Positions 32,303 through 39,662 of a stretch of DNA of 64,000 nucleotides are shown here, piece after piece. This DNA comes from Rhodobacter huangdaonensis (GTDB taxonomy: Bacteria; Pseudomonadota; Alphaproteobacteria; Rhodobacterales; Rhodobacteraceae). The notes beneath the pieces were generated by a model. The model worked only from the letters and a program-made list of their open reading frames with translations, was not told the DNA's origin and did not search any database. Each line of letters starts with the position of its first letter. Within the stretch, counting starts at the first letter, position 1. The position numbers and the translations under genes are program-made. The stretch is from contig NZ_SAVA01000002.1 in assembly GCF_004022465.1 (NCBI RefSeq), positions 186,001-250,000 of the forward strand, given 5' to 3'.

Positions 32303-33859
32303 TCAGCCTTCCGAGGTTTCCTCGACCTCCTCGGTCACCGTCGCCGGTTTCGAGGGGCGGAAGGGGCGCAGCAGGAAGTCGGGGACGTGATCGCCCATGC
32401 CGACGACGACGGGCCCGGTGTCGCGGTCGCGCGGGCGCGAGCGGTCCCGCTCGCGGCGGTCGTCACGACGCTCTTCCCGACGCTCGTCGCGGCGTTCCTC
32501 GCGCTTCGGCGCTTCGACCACCGGGGTCTCGACGACGGCCTCGGCCAGCACCGGCTCGACGACGGGCGCGGCGAGGCTCTCGTCACGATCGCGCGAGCGT
32601 GTGCGCGACCGGGTGCGCGAGCCGCTGCGCGAGGAGGAGGAGGAAGAGCGGCCGCCCTCCTTCTCGTCGTATTTCTTCGGTTCGCGCAGCGTGGCCTCGC
32701 TGAGGGTGAAGCCCTCGGGCACCTCGACGCGCGGAATGGTGATCTTCACCAGATGCTCGATCGCGGCGAGATACTTGTCGTCCGACGGCGTGGCGATCGA
32801 ATAGGCGGTGCCGAGACGGCCGGCACGGCCGGTGCGGCCGATGCGGTGCACGTAATCCTCGGCGTGGCTCGGCAGGTCGTAGTTGAAGACGTGGCTGACC
32901 GCCGGAATGTCGAGCCCGCGCGCGGCGACGTCGGAGGCGATGAGCAGTTGCAGCTTGCCGTCGCGGAACGCATCAAGCGTCTTCGTGCGCTGGCTTTGCT
33001 CGAGGTCGCCATGGATCGGCGCGGCGTCGAAACCGTGCGATTTCAGCGATTTCGCGACGATGTCGACATCCGACTTGCGGTTGCAGAAGATGATCGCGTT
33101 GGTGCAGGCCTCGCCCTCGGCCTGGATCAGCGCGCGCAGCAGTTCGCGTTTCGCCTTGGCGGTCTGGTCCTTGCGCGGCGGCACGATCTCGACCAGCTTC
33201 TGGGTGATCGTCTCGGAGGTCGTCGCCTGACGGGCCACCTCGACGCGCACCGGGGCGTGCAGGAAGGTGTTGGTGATGCGCTCGATCTCGGGCGCCATGG
33301 TGGCCGAGAAGAACAGCGTCTGGCGGGTGAAGGGGGTGAGCTGGAAGATCCGCTCGATATCCGGGATGAAGCCCATGTCGAGCATCCGGTCGGCCTCGTC
33401 CACCACCATGATCTGCACGCCGGTGAGCAGGAGCTTGCCACGTTCGAAATGGTCGAGCAGACGGCCCGGCGTCGCGATCAGCACATCGACGCCGCGGTCG
33501 ATGAGCTTGTCCTGCTCGCCGAAGGACACGCCACCGATCAGCAGCGCCTTGGTCAGCTTGGTGTGTTTCGCATAGAGGTCGAAGTTCTCGGCGACCTGTG
33601 CCGCAAGTTCGCGCGTCGGCGCCAGCACCAGCGAGCGCGGCATCCGCGCCCGGGCACGGCCGGTGGCGAGCCGGGTGAGCATCGGCAGGGTGAAGGAGGC
33701 GGTCTTGCCGGTGCCGGTCTGGGCGATGCCCAGCACGTCCTTGCCTTCGAGGGCAGGGGGGATCGCCCCCTCCTGAATCGGCGTCGGCGCCTCATAGCCT
33801 GCCTCTGCGACGGCCTTCAGCACATTGGGATCAAGGTTCAGTTCAGAAAACTTCGTCAT
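32303..33859 (-). CDS. DEAD-box ATP-dependent RNA helicase (RhlE-like)
   Basis: The 518-residue helicase has the N-terminal Q motif (FSELNLDPNVLKAVAEAGYE...PTPIQ), motif I AQTGTGKT, motif II DEAD, SAT, and motif VI HRIGRTGRAG, within about residues 1-370. The C-terminal 130 residues are low-complexity: a Ser/Arg stretch, then DERREERRDDRRERDRSR-like repeats, then an acidic end. Such basic tails bind RNA non-specifically in RhlE-type helicases that act in ribosome assembly or cold adaptation. It is transcribed divergently from argS; a small inverted repeat (GCGTGA/TCACGC, 33873-33889) lies in its leader. Confidence 0.92.
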   Translation of the reverse strand: MTKFSELNLDPNVLKAVAEAGYEAPTPIQEGAIPPALEGKDVLGIAQTGTGKTASFTLPMLTRLATGRARARMPRSLVLAPTRELAAQVAENFDLYAKHTKLTKALLIGGVSFGEQDKLIDRGVDVLIATPGRLLDHFERGKLLLTGVQIMVVDEADRMLDMGFIPDIERIFQLTPFTRQTLFFSATMAPEIERITNTFLHAPVRVEVARQATTSETITQKLVEIVPPRKDQTAKAKRELLRALIQAEGEACTNAIIFCNRKSDVDIVAKSLKSHGFDAAPIHGDLEQSQRTKTLDAFRDGKLQLLIASDVAARGLDIPAVSHVFNYDLPSHAEDYVHRIGRTGRAGRLGTAYSIATPSDDKYLAAIEHLVKITIPRVEVPEGFTLSEATLREPKKYDEKEGGRSSSSSSRSGSRTRSRTRSRDRDESLAAPVVEPVLAEAVVETPVVEAPKREERRDERREERRDDRRERDRSRPRDRDTGPVVVGMGDHVPDFLLRPFRPSKPATVTEEVEETSEG

Positions 33860-34088
33860 TTGCGTCCTTGCGGCGTGATCGCTTCACGCGGTGGGGGGGG
33901 ACGCAAATCTCCGGGCGTCCCGGGCGAGAGCCGCCGGGGTGCGGCTGGGAATTCCCCTACTGCAAAGCGCGGGAAACGTCAACAAACTGCACGAAAAATG
34001 CGTTTCTTGCGGGACGGGCCTGCGGGGGCGGCGGTTGACGGCGCGCGCGGGCTCTGGCAGGGGAAGAAGCAACAGAGGAAACCTGAAA

Positions 34089-35834
34089 ATGAACCTGTTT
34101 GCCGAGATGCGCGCGGGCGTGATCGCCGCGCTGGACCAGATGACCGCCGAGGGCACGCTGCCCGAAGGGCTCGATTTCGCTGCCGTGACGGTGGAGCCGC
34201 CGCGAGATGCCGCGCATGGCGACATGGCGACGAATGCCGCGATGGTGCTGGCGAAGGCCGCAGGCAAGAAGCCGCGCGAGATCGCCGATGCGCTCGCCGC
34301 GAAACTTGCCGCCGATGCGCGCGTGACCGCAGCCGAGGTCGCCGGGCCGGGCTTTCTGAACCTGCGTCTCGCGCCGACGGTCTGGGCCGATGTCACCCGG
34401 GCGGTTCTGGCCGAGGGCACCGGTTACGGCCGCTCCGAGCTTGGGCAGGGGATCAAGGTCAACGTCGAATTCGTCTCCGCGAACCCGACCGGGCCGATGC
34501 ATGTGGGCCACACCCGCGGCGCCGTTTTCGGCGATGCGCTGGCGGCGCTGCTGGGCTTTGCGGGCTATGACGTGACGCGCGAATACTACATCAACGACGG
34601 CGGCGCACAGGTGAACGTGCTCGCCCGCTCGGCCTATGAGCGCTACCGCGAGGCCAATGGCCTCGAGCCCGAGATCCGCGAGGGGCTCTATCCCGGCGAT
34701 TACCTGATCCCGGTCGGCGAGGCGCTGAAGGCGAAATACGGCGACAGCCTGCTGAACAAGCCCGAAGAGGTCTGGCTTGCCGATGTGCGCGAATTCGCCA
34801 CCGCCGAGATGATGGCGATGATCCGGGAGGATCTGGCGCTCCTGAACGTGAAGATGGATGTCTATTCCTCGGAAAAGGCGCTTTACGGCACCGGCAAGAT
34901 CGAGGCCGCGCTGAAGCGGCTCGAGGATCTCGGGCTGATCTACGAGGGCGTGCTGGAACCGCCGAAGGGCAAGCTGCCCGAGGATTGGGAAGAGCGCGAG
35001 CAGACCCTGTTCCGCTCGACCGCCTATGGCGATGACGTCGACCGGCCGGTGAAGAAGTCGGATGGCAGCTGGACCTATTTCGCCCCCGACATCGCCTATC
35101 ACTGGTCGAAGATCGAGCGTGGCTTCGATCAGCTGATCGACGTCTTTGGCGCCGATCACGGCGGATATGTGAAGCGGATGAAGGCCGCGGTCGCGGCGCT
35201 GAGCGAGAACCGCGTCTCGCTCGACATCAAGCTGATCCAGCTGGTGAAGCTCTACAAGAACGGCGAGCCCTTCAAGATGTCGAAGCGGGCGGGCACCTTC
35301 GTCACCCTGCGCGACGTGGTCGAGCAGGCGGGGGCCGACGTCACCCGCTTCCACATGCTGACCCGCAAGAACGACGCGCCGCTGGATTTCGACTTCGACA
35401 AGGTGCTCGAGCAGTCGAAGGACAACCCGGTCTTCTACGTGCAATATGCCCATGCCCGGGTCTCCTCGGTGCTGCGCAAGGCACGCGAGCTTGGCATCGA
35501 CGTGTCGGATGCGGCACTGGCGGCGGCGGACCTCTCGGGCAGCACGCACGAGGCGGAGCTGGCGCTGGCGAAGAAGATTGCCGAATGGCCGCGTCTGGTC
35601 GAGATCGCGGCGCGCGCGAACGAGCCGCACCGGGTGGCCTTCTATCTCTACGAGATCGCCTCGGACCTGCATGCGCTGTGGAATCGCGGCAATGACGAGC
35701 CCGCACTGCGCTTCGTGCAGGAGGGCGATGCGGCCGCCACATCGGCGAAAATCGCCCTTGCCCGGGCCTGTGCCGTTGTCATTTCGGCCGGTCTTGGTAT
35801 TCTTGGCGTGACCCCGGCGGAAGAGATGCGCTGA
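34089..35834 (+). CDS. argS: arginyl-tRNA synthetase
   Basis: The 581-residue class I synthetase charges tRNA-Arg. It has the Arg-specific N-terminal domain, the HIGH-type signature MHVGHTRGAVFGDALA, KMSKR in EPFKMSKRAG, and the DALR anticodon-binding region near FDKVLEQSKDNPVFYVQYAHAR. AGAGGAAACCTGAAA precedes the ATG; the frame is open upstream but that part is not conserved-looking. It leads a same-strand series with SPOR, nagZ and scpAB. Confidence 0.96.
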   Translation: MNLFAEMRAGVIAALDQMTAEGTLPEGLDFAAVTVEPPRDAAHGDMATNAAMVLAKAAGKKPREIADALAAKLAADARVTAAEVAGPGFLNLRLAPTVWADVTRAVLAEGTGYGRSELGQGIKVNVEFVSANPTGPMHVGHTRGAVFGDALAALLGFAGYDVTREYYINDGGAQVNVLARSAYERYREANGLEPEIREGLYPGDYLIPVGEALKAKYGDSLLNKPEEVWLADVREFATAEMMAMIREDLALLNVKMDVYSSEKALYGTGKIEAALKRLEDLGLIYEGVLEPPKGKLPEDWEEREQTLFRSTAYGDDVDRPVKKSDGSWTYFAPDIAYHWSKIERGFDQLIDVFGADHGGYVKRMKAAVAALSENRVSLDIKLIQLVKLYKNGEPFKMSKRAGTFVTLRDVVEQAGADVTRFHMLTRKNDAPLDFDFDKVLEQSKDNPVFYVQYAHARVSSVLRKARELGIDVSDAALAAADLSGSTHEAELALAKKIAEWPRLVEIAARANEPHRVAFYLYEIASDLHALWNRGNDEPALRFVQEGDAAATSAKIALARACAVVISAGLGILGVTPAEEMR

Positions 35835-35887
35835 AGCGCGCCGCGCCGGGAGAGGCAAATGCCGGGTGAACCGGCGGCGAGGCGAGC

Positions 35888-36913
35888 ATGGCAGGCTTTC
35901 ACGACCGCGACAGCGGTGGCTATGGCTATGACGGCGGCGGGCACGAGCCCGGCGCGCCGCATGGCGTTGCCGATCCGGTGTCCCGCTGGGTGCAATATGC
36001 CGGTGCCGCCACCTCGGTCGCGCTGATCCTCGGCGTCGTGGTCTGGGGCTACAAGCTTGCCGTGCGCGACGTCTCGGGGGTGCCGGTGATCCGGGCGCTC
36101 GAGGGGCCGGGCCGCATCGCGCCCGAGGACCCGGGCGGCGATCTGGCCCGCCATGTCGGTCTTTCGGTGAACGAGGTTGCCGGCACGGGCCTTGCCGCGC
36201 CCGCGCCCGAGCGCGTGGTGCTTGCCCCCGATCCGGAGCGTCTGTCCGATGATGACGGCCCGATGTCGGCGCTGCGCCCGCTGCCCGATGTGACGCGCCC
36301 GGCGCGCGCTGCCGCACCGGAAGAGCCGGTGCCGGCGGTGCCGCCGGTGGCCGAGCTGCCCGAGGGCAGCGCCGTCGCGCTCGATGCCGAGGCCGTGCCC
36401 GATCCCGCCGCCGAGGCCGCGGAAGCGGATGTGGTCGTGGCCGGCGCCGCCCCGCCCGCCGCAATCCCGCCCGCGGCAAAGCCCGCCGCCGCCGCAAGCG
36501 CGGTGATCCCCGCGACCGTTCCCGGCGTGGCCCGCTCGCCGCGGCCGATGAAGCGTCCGGCGAAGGACCTCGTCGCCAATGCCATCGTCGCCGATGCCTC
36601 GGGCAACCGCCCGACGGCGAAGCCGAAGGCGGTGACCGAGGTCGACCCGGCGAAGCTCGCCGAGGGCACGCGCGTGGTGCAGATCGGCGCCTTCGACAGC
36701 CCCGAGACCGCGCGCAAGGAATGGGACCGGATCGCCGCCCGTTTCGACCCGCTGCTCGATGGCAAGCAGCGCATCGTGCAGAAGGCGACCTCGGGCGGGC
36801 GCGACTTCTGGCGGCTGCGCGTCGCGGGCTTCGGCAATGTCGATGAGGCGCGCCGCTTCTGCGCGGCCCTCGTCGCCGAAGGCGCGAACTGCATCCCGAC
36901 GCTGGCGCGCTGA
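35888..36913 (+). CDS. SPOR-domain membrane protein
   Basis: The 341-residue protein has a Gly/Tyr-rich cytoplasmic N-terminus, one transmembrane helix (about 37-56, YAGAATSVALILGVVVWGYK), a long Ala/Pro-rich periplasmic linker and a C-terminal SPOR domain (TRVVQIGAFDSPETARKEWD ... FWRLRVAGFGNVDEARRFC). SPOR domains bind peptidoglycan stripped of stem peptides at the division site. Neighbour nagZ also handles cell-wall fragments. Its stop overlaps the nagZ start. Confidence 0.9.
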   Translation: MAGFHDRDSGGYGYDGGGHEPGAPHGVADPVSRWVQYAGAATSVALILGVVVWGYKLAVRDVSGVPVIRALEGPGRIAPEDPGGDLARHVGLSVNEVAGTGLAAPAPERVVLAPDPERLSDDDGPMSALRPLPDVTRPARAAAPEEPVPAVPPVAELPEGSAVALDAEAVPDPAAEAAEADVVVAGAAPPAAIPPAAKPAAAASAVIPATVPGVARSPRPMKRPAKDLVANAIVADASGNRPTAKPKAVTEVDPAKLAEGTRVVQIGAFDSPETARKEWDRIAARFDPLLDGKQRIVQKATSGGRDFWRLRVAGFGNVDEARRFCAALVAEGANCIPTLAR

Positions 36914-37917
36914 TGGTGAGCGGCGCGACGATCCTTGGCTGCGCCGGCGCGCAGCTTGACCGTGACGAAGCCGCCTTCTTCCGCGCGGCGGACCCCTGGG
37001 GCTTCATCCTCTTCGGCCGCAATGTCGAGACGCCCGAACAGATCCGCCGCCTGACCGGCGATCTGCGCGCCGCCGTCGGCCGCGAGGCACCGATCCTGAT
37101 CGACCAGGAGGGCGGCCGCGTGCAGCGGCTGCGCGCACCGCACTGGCGCGAATGGCTGCCGCCGCTCGATCAGGCGCGTGCCGCCGGTGCCGCGGCGCCG
37201 CGCAGCTTCTGGCTGCGGGCACGGATCATGGCGGATGAGCTGCGCGCGCTTGGCATCGACGCGAATTGCGCGCCGACCTGCGACATTGCCGGCCCGCGCA
37301 CGCATCCGTTCCTGCGCAACCGCTGCTTCGGCTCTGACCCCGCGACAGTGATCGCCAATGCCCGCGCGACCGCCGAGGGCTTTCTGGCGGGCGGCGTGCT
37401 GCCGGTGATGAAGCACATGCCGGGCCATGGCCGGGCCGAGGCCGACAGCCATCTGCACCTGCCGGTGGTCGACGCGCCCGCGGCCGAGCTGGCCGAGACC
37501 GATTTCGCCCCGTTCCGCGCGCTTGCCGACCTGCCGATGGGGATGACCGCCCATATCCGCTTCACCGCCTTCGACGACGCCCCGGCGACGCAATCGCCGC
37601 GGATGATCGGCCTCATTCGCGACGAGATCGGCTTCGATGGCCTCCTGATGACCGACGACATCGGCATGGAGGCGCTCGCGGGCGGCATGGGCGCGCGTGC
37701 CGCGGCCTCGATCGCGGCGGGCTGTGATCTTGTCCTGCACTGCAAGGGCGACCGGGCCGGGATGGAACCCGCGGTTGCCGCCGCCGGCCGGCTCTCGCCC
37801 GCCGCCGCCGCCCGTGCCGCGGCGGCGCTTTCCCGGCGCCTGCCGCCCGAGCCCGTTGACATCCGCGCCCTTGAAGCCGAGCTTGAGGCTTTGCTGGGCG
37901 GCACCGCACATGGCTGA
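36913..37917 (+). CDS. nagZ: beta-N-acetylhexosaminidase (GH3)
   Basis: The 334-residue GH3 enzyme removes N-acetylglucosamine from muropeptides during cell-wall recycling. The NagZ signature is MKHMPGHGRAEADSHLHLP with the catalytic His/Asp loop, and the nucleophile is the aspartate of LLMTDDIGMEAL; ILIDQEGGRVQRLR is the substrate loop. It has no signal peptide, as expected for a cytoplasmic recycling enzyme. It overlaps the SPOR gene before it and scpA after it. Confidence 0.95.
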   Translation: MVSGATILGCAGAQLDRDEAAFFRAADPWGFILFGRNVETPEQIRRLTGDLRAAVGREAPILIDQEGGRVQRLRAPHWREWLPPLDQARAAGAAAPRSFWLRARIMADELRALGIDANCAPTCDIAGPRTHPFLRNRCFGSDPATVIANARATAEGFLAGGVLPVMKHMPGHGRAEADSHLHLPVVDAPAAELAETDFAPFRALADLPMGMTAHIRFTAFDDAPATQSPRMIGLIRDEIGFDGLLMTDDIGMEALAGGMGARAAASIAAGCDLVLHCKGDRAGMEPAVAAAGRLSPAAAARAAAALSRRLPPEPVDIRALEAELEALLGGTAHG

Positions 37918-38710
37918 GGACCCGATCCACCTGTTCGAGGCGACAAGCGTTTCCGAGCGGCTGGCCGCGGAGGCGCTGATCGTCGATGTCGACGGCTTCG
38001 AAGGGCCGCTCGATCTGCTGCTGATGCTTTCGCGCACGCAAAAGGTCGACCTGCGCAGGATCTCGGTGCTGCAGCTCGCCGAGCAATACCTGCGCTTCGT
38101 CGAGGAGGCGAAGGCGCTGCGGATCGAGCTTGCGGCCGATTATCTGGTGATGGCGGCCTGGCTTGCCTTCCTGAAATCGCGGCTGCTGCTGCCGCCCGAC
38201 CCGATGGCCGACGGCCCTTCGGCCGAGGATCTTGCCGCGCACCTCGCCTTTCAGCTCGAACGGCTTTCGGCGATGCGCGAGGCGGCGGCAAAGCTGATGG
38301 CGCGCGACCAGCTCGGCCGCGACTTCTTCGCCCGCGGCGAGGAGGAAAGCGTCGAGCGGGTGCGGCGCGTCAGCTATACCGCCTCGCTGCTCGAGCTGAT
38401 GCAGGCCTATGCCCGGATCCGCACCCGCGACGAGTTCCGCCCCTATGCCTTCGACCGCAAGGACCTGATGACGATGGAGCAGGCGCTCGAGCGGCTGCGC
38501 CCGATCCTCGGCGAGGTGGTGGACTGGACCGACCTCATGCACTATCTGCCCGAGGGCTGGCAGCTCGATCCGAAGCGGCGCCGCACCGCCGCCGCCGCCA
38601 CCTTCGCGGCCTCGCTCGAGCTCGCGAAACAGGGCCGGATCGAGATCCGGCAAAGAGAGACCTTCGCGCCGATCTCGATCCGCGCAAGAACCACGCCGAG
38701 GCAGGGATGA
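37910..38710 (+). CDS. scpA: segregation and condensation protein A
   Basis: The 266-residue kleisin of the SMC-ScpAB condensin begins MAEDPIHLFEA and has the family core VDGFEGPLDLLLMLSRTQKVDLRRISVLQLAEQYL (landmarks FEGPLDLLL and DLRRISVLQLAEQYL). ADYLVMAAWLAFLKSRLLLP follows. The frame is open upstream inside nagZ, but the ATG overlapping the nagZ end gives the normal length. It joins the SMC heads with ScpB. Confidence 0.94.
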   Translation: MAEDPIHLFEATSVSERLAAEALIVDVDGFEGPLDLLLMLSRTQKVDLRRISVLQLAEQYLRFVEEAKALRIELAADYLVMAAWLAFLKSRLLLPPDPMADGPSAEDLAAHLAFQLERLSAMREAAAKLMARDQLGRDFFARGEEESVERVRRVSYTASLLELMQAYARIRTRDEFRPYAFDRKDLMTMEQALERLRPILGEVVDWTDLMHYLPEGWQLDPKRRRTAAAATFAASLELAKQGRIEIRQRETFAPISIRARTTPRQG

Positions 38711-39339
38711 CCGGGACACCGCAGGAGAAAACGCTGTTCGAGGCGCCGCCAGTCGCCGAGCAGGAGCGGATGGTCGAGGCGATCCTCTTCGCCGCGCCCG
38801 AGCCCGTCACCCTGCGCGAGATGGAGGCACGGATGCCGCATGGCTGCGACGCGGCCGAGGCGCTTGCCTATCTGCGCCGGCGCTACGAGGGGCGGGGGGT
38901 GCACGTCGTCAGGGTGGGCGACGCCTGGGCCTTCCGCACCGCGCCCGATCTCGGCTTCCTGATGCAGAAGGAGACGGTCGAGCAGAAGAAGCTCAGCCGC
39001 GCCGCGATCGAGACCCTCGCCATCGTCGCCTATCACCAGCCCGTCACCCGCGCCGAGATCGAGGAGATCCGCGGCGTCGCGGTGTCGCGTGGCACCATCG
39101 ACCAGTTGCTGGAACTCGAGTGGATCCGCTTCGGCCGGCGCCGCCTGACCCCCGGCCGGCCGGTGACCTTCGTGGTGACCGAGACCTTCCTCGACCATTT
39201 CGGCCTCGAAAGCGCACGCGATCTGCCCGGGCTGAAGGAGCTGCGCGCGGCCGGGCTGCTTGACAGCCGGCCGATGCCGGGCACCGATGAGGAAGAAGAG
39301 GAAATCACCGGCCAGACCGAACTCTTCGAGGAGGAGTGA
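38707..39339 (+). CDS. scpB: segregation and condensation protein B
   Basis: The 210-residue winged-helix protein dimerises on ScpA. Signatures are VEAILFAAPEPVTLREMEAR at the N-terminus and LSRAAIETLAIVAYHQPVTRAEIEEIRGV in the second winged helix (landmark TLAIVAYHQPVTRAEIE). An acidic tail (DEEEEEITGQTELFEEE) ends the protein. ATGA overlap with scpA. Confidence 0.94.
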   Translation: MTGTPQEKTLFEAPPVAEQERMVEAILFAAPEPVTLREMEARMPHGCDAAEALAYLRRRYEGRGVHVVRVGDAWAFRTAPDLGFLMQKETVEQKKLSRAAIETLAIVAYHQPVTRAEIEEIRGVAVSRGTIDQLLELEWIRFGRRRLTPGRPVTFVVTETFLDHFGLESARDLPGLKELRAAGLLDSRPMPGTDEEEEEITGQTELFEEE

Positions 39340-39343
39340 CGCG

Positions 39344-39553
39344 ATGAACATGAACCAGCTGATCAACATGCTGATCCGGATGGTGATGCAGAAGCTGATG
39401 AACTTCGGCATCCGCAAGGGCACCCAGCTTGCCGCCGGCAAGGGCAAGCCCGCGGCCGAGATGACCCCGGCCGAGCGCAAGGCGGCGCGCGAGATGCGTG
39501 CCGCAGTCAAGCGCGCCCGTCAGGCCGCCCGCATCACCCGCCGCATCCGCTGA
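39344..39553 (+). CDS. small basic protein downstream of scpB
   Basis: The 69-residue product has a Met/Ile/Leu-rich N-terminal helix (MNMNQLINMLIRMVMQKLMN) and a strongly basic C-terminus (RKAAREMRAAVKRARQAARI, RRIR). GAGGAGTGACGCG, overlapping the scpB stop, serves as ribosome-binding site. It could be an amphipathic membrane- or DNA-associated peptide; I do not know the family. Position four bases after scpB suggests co-expression. A hairpin and repeat follow. Confidence 0.7.
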   Translation: MNMNQLINMLIRMVMQKLMNFGIRKGTQLAAGKGKPAAEMTPAERKAAREMRAAVKRARQAARITRRIR

Positions 39554-39581
39554 GCCCGGGCCCCCGAAAGCCCCGGCCTCG

Positions 39582-39652
39582 GGCTTCCAATTGCCGCAAA
39601 TATCCCGGGGGTGAATTTTGCCGAAAGGCAAAAGAGGGGGCAGGGCCCCCTC
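39582..39652. repeat. composite palindromic repeat, copy C
   Basis: One arm (CTTCCAATTGCC then GCAAATATCCCGGGGG) followed by a separate U-rich hairpin and the terminal hairpin GAGGGGGC-AGG-GCCCCCTC (39634-39652, 8-bp stem). It lies between the convergent small basic protein gene and pepN. Confidence 0.85.
39616..39633. terminator. bidirectional terminator-like hairpin with GNRA loop
   Basis: TTTTGCC-GAAA-GGCAAAA is a perfect 7-bp stem with a GAAA tetraloop, flanked by T/A tracts on both sides. It sits inside repeat copy C, between convergent genes, and is not found in the other copies. Confidence 0.7.
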
Positions 39653-39662
39653 TCTTTCCGTG

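Noticed and set aside
33873..33889. Small inverted repeat GCGTGA/TCACGC in the helicase leader as a cold-shock or riboswitch element
   Set aside because: A single 6-bp stem is too little to claim a regulatory RNA; mentioned only in the helicase entry.
34035..34063. TTGACG box upstream of argS as a promoter
   Set aside because: No acceptable -10 box at 15-18 bp spacing; left unannotated.
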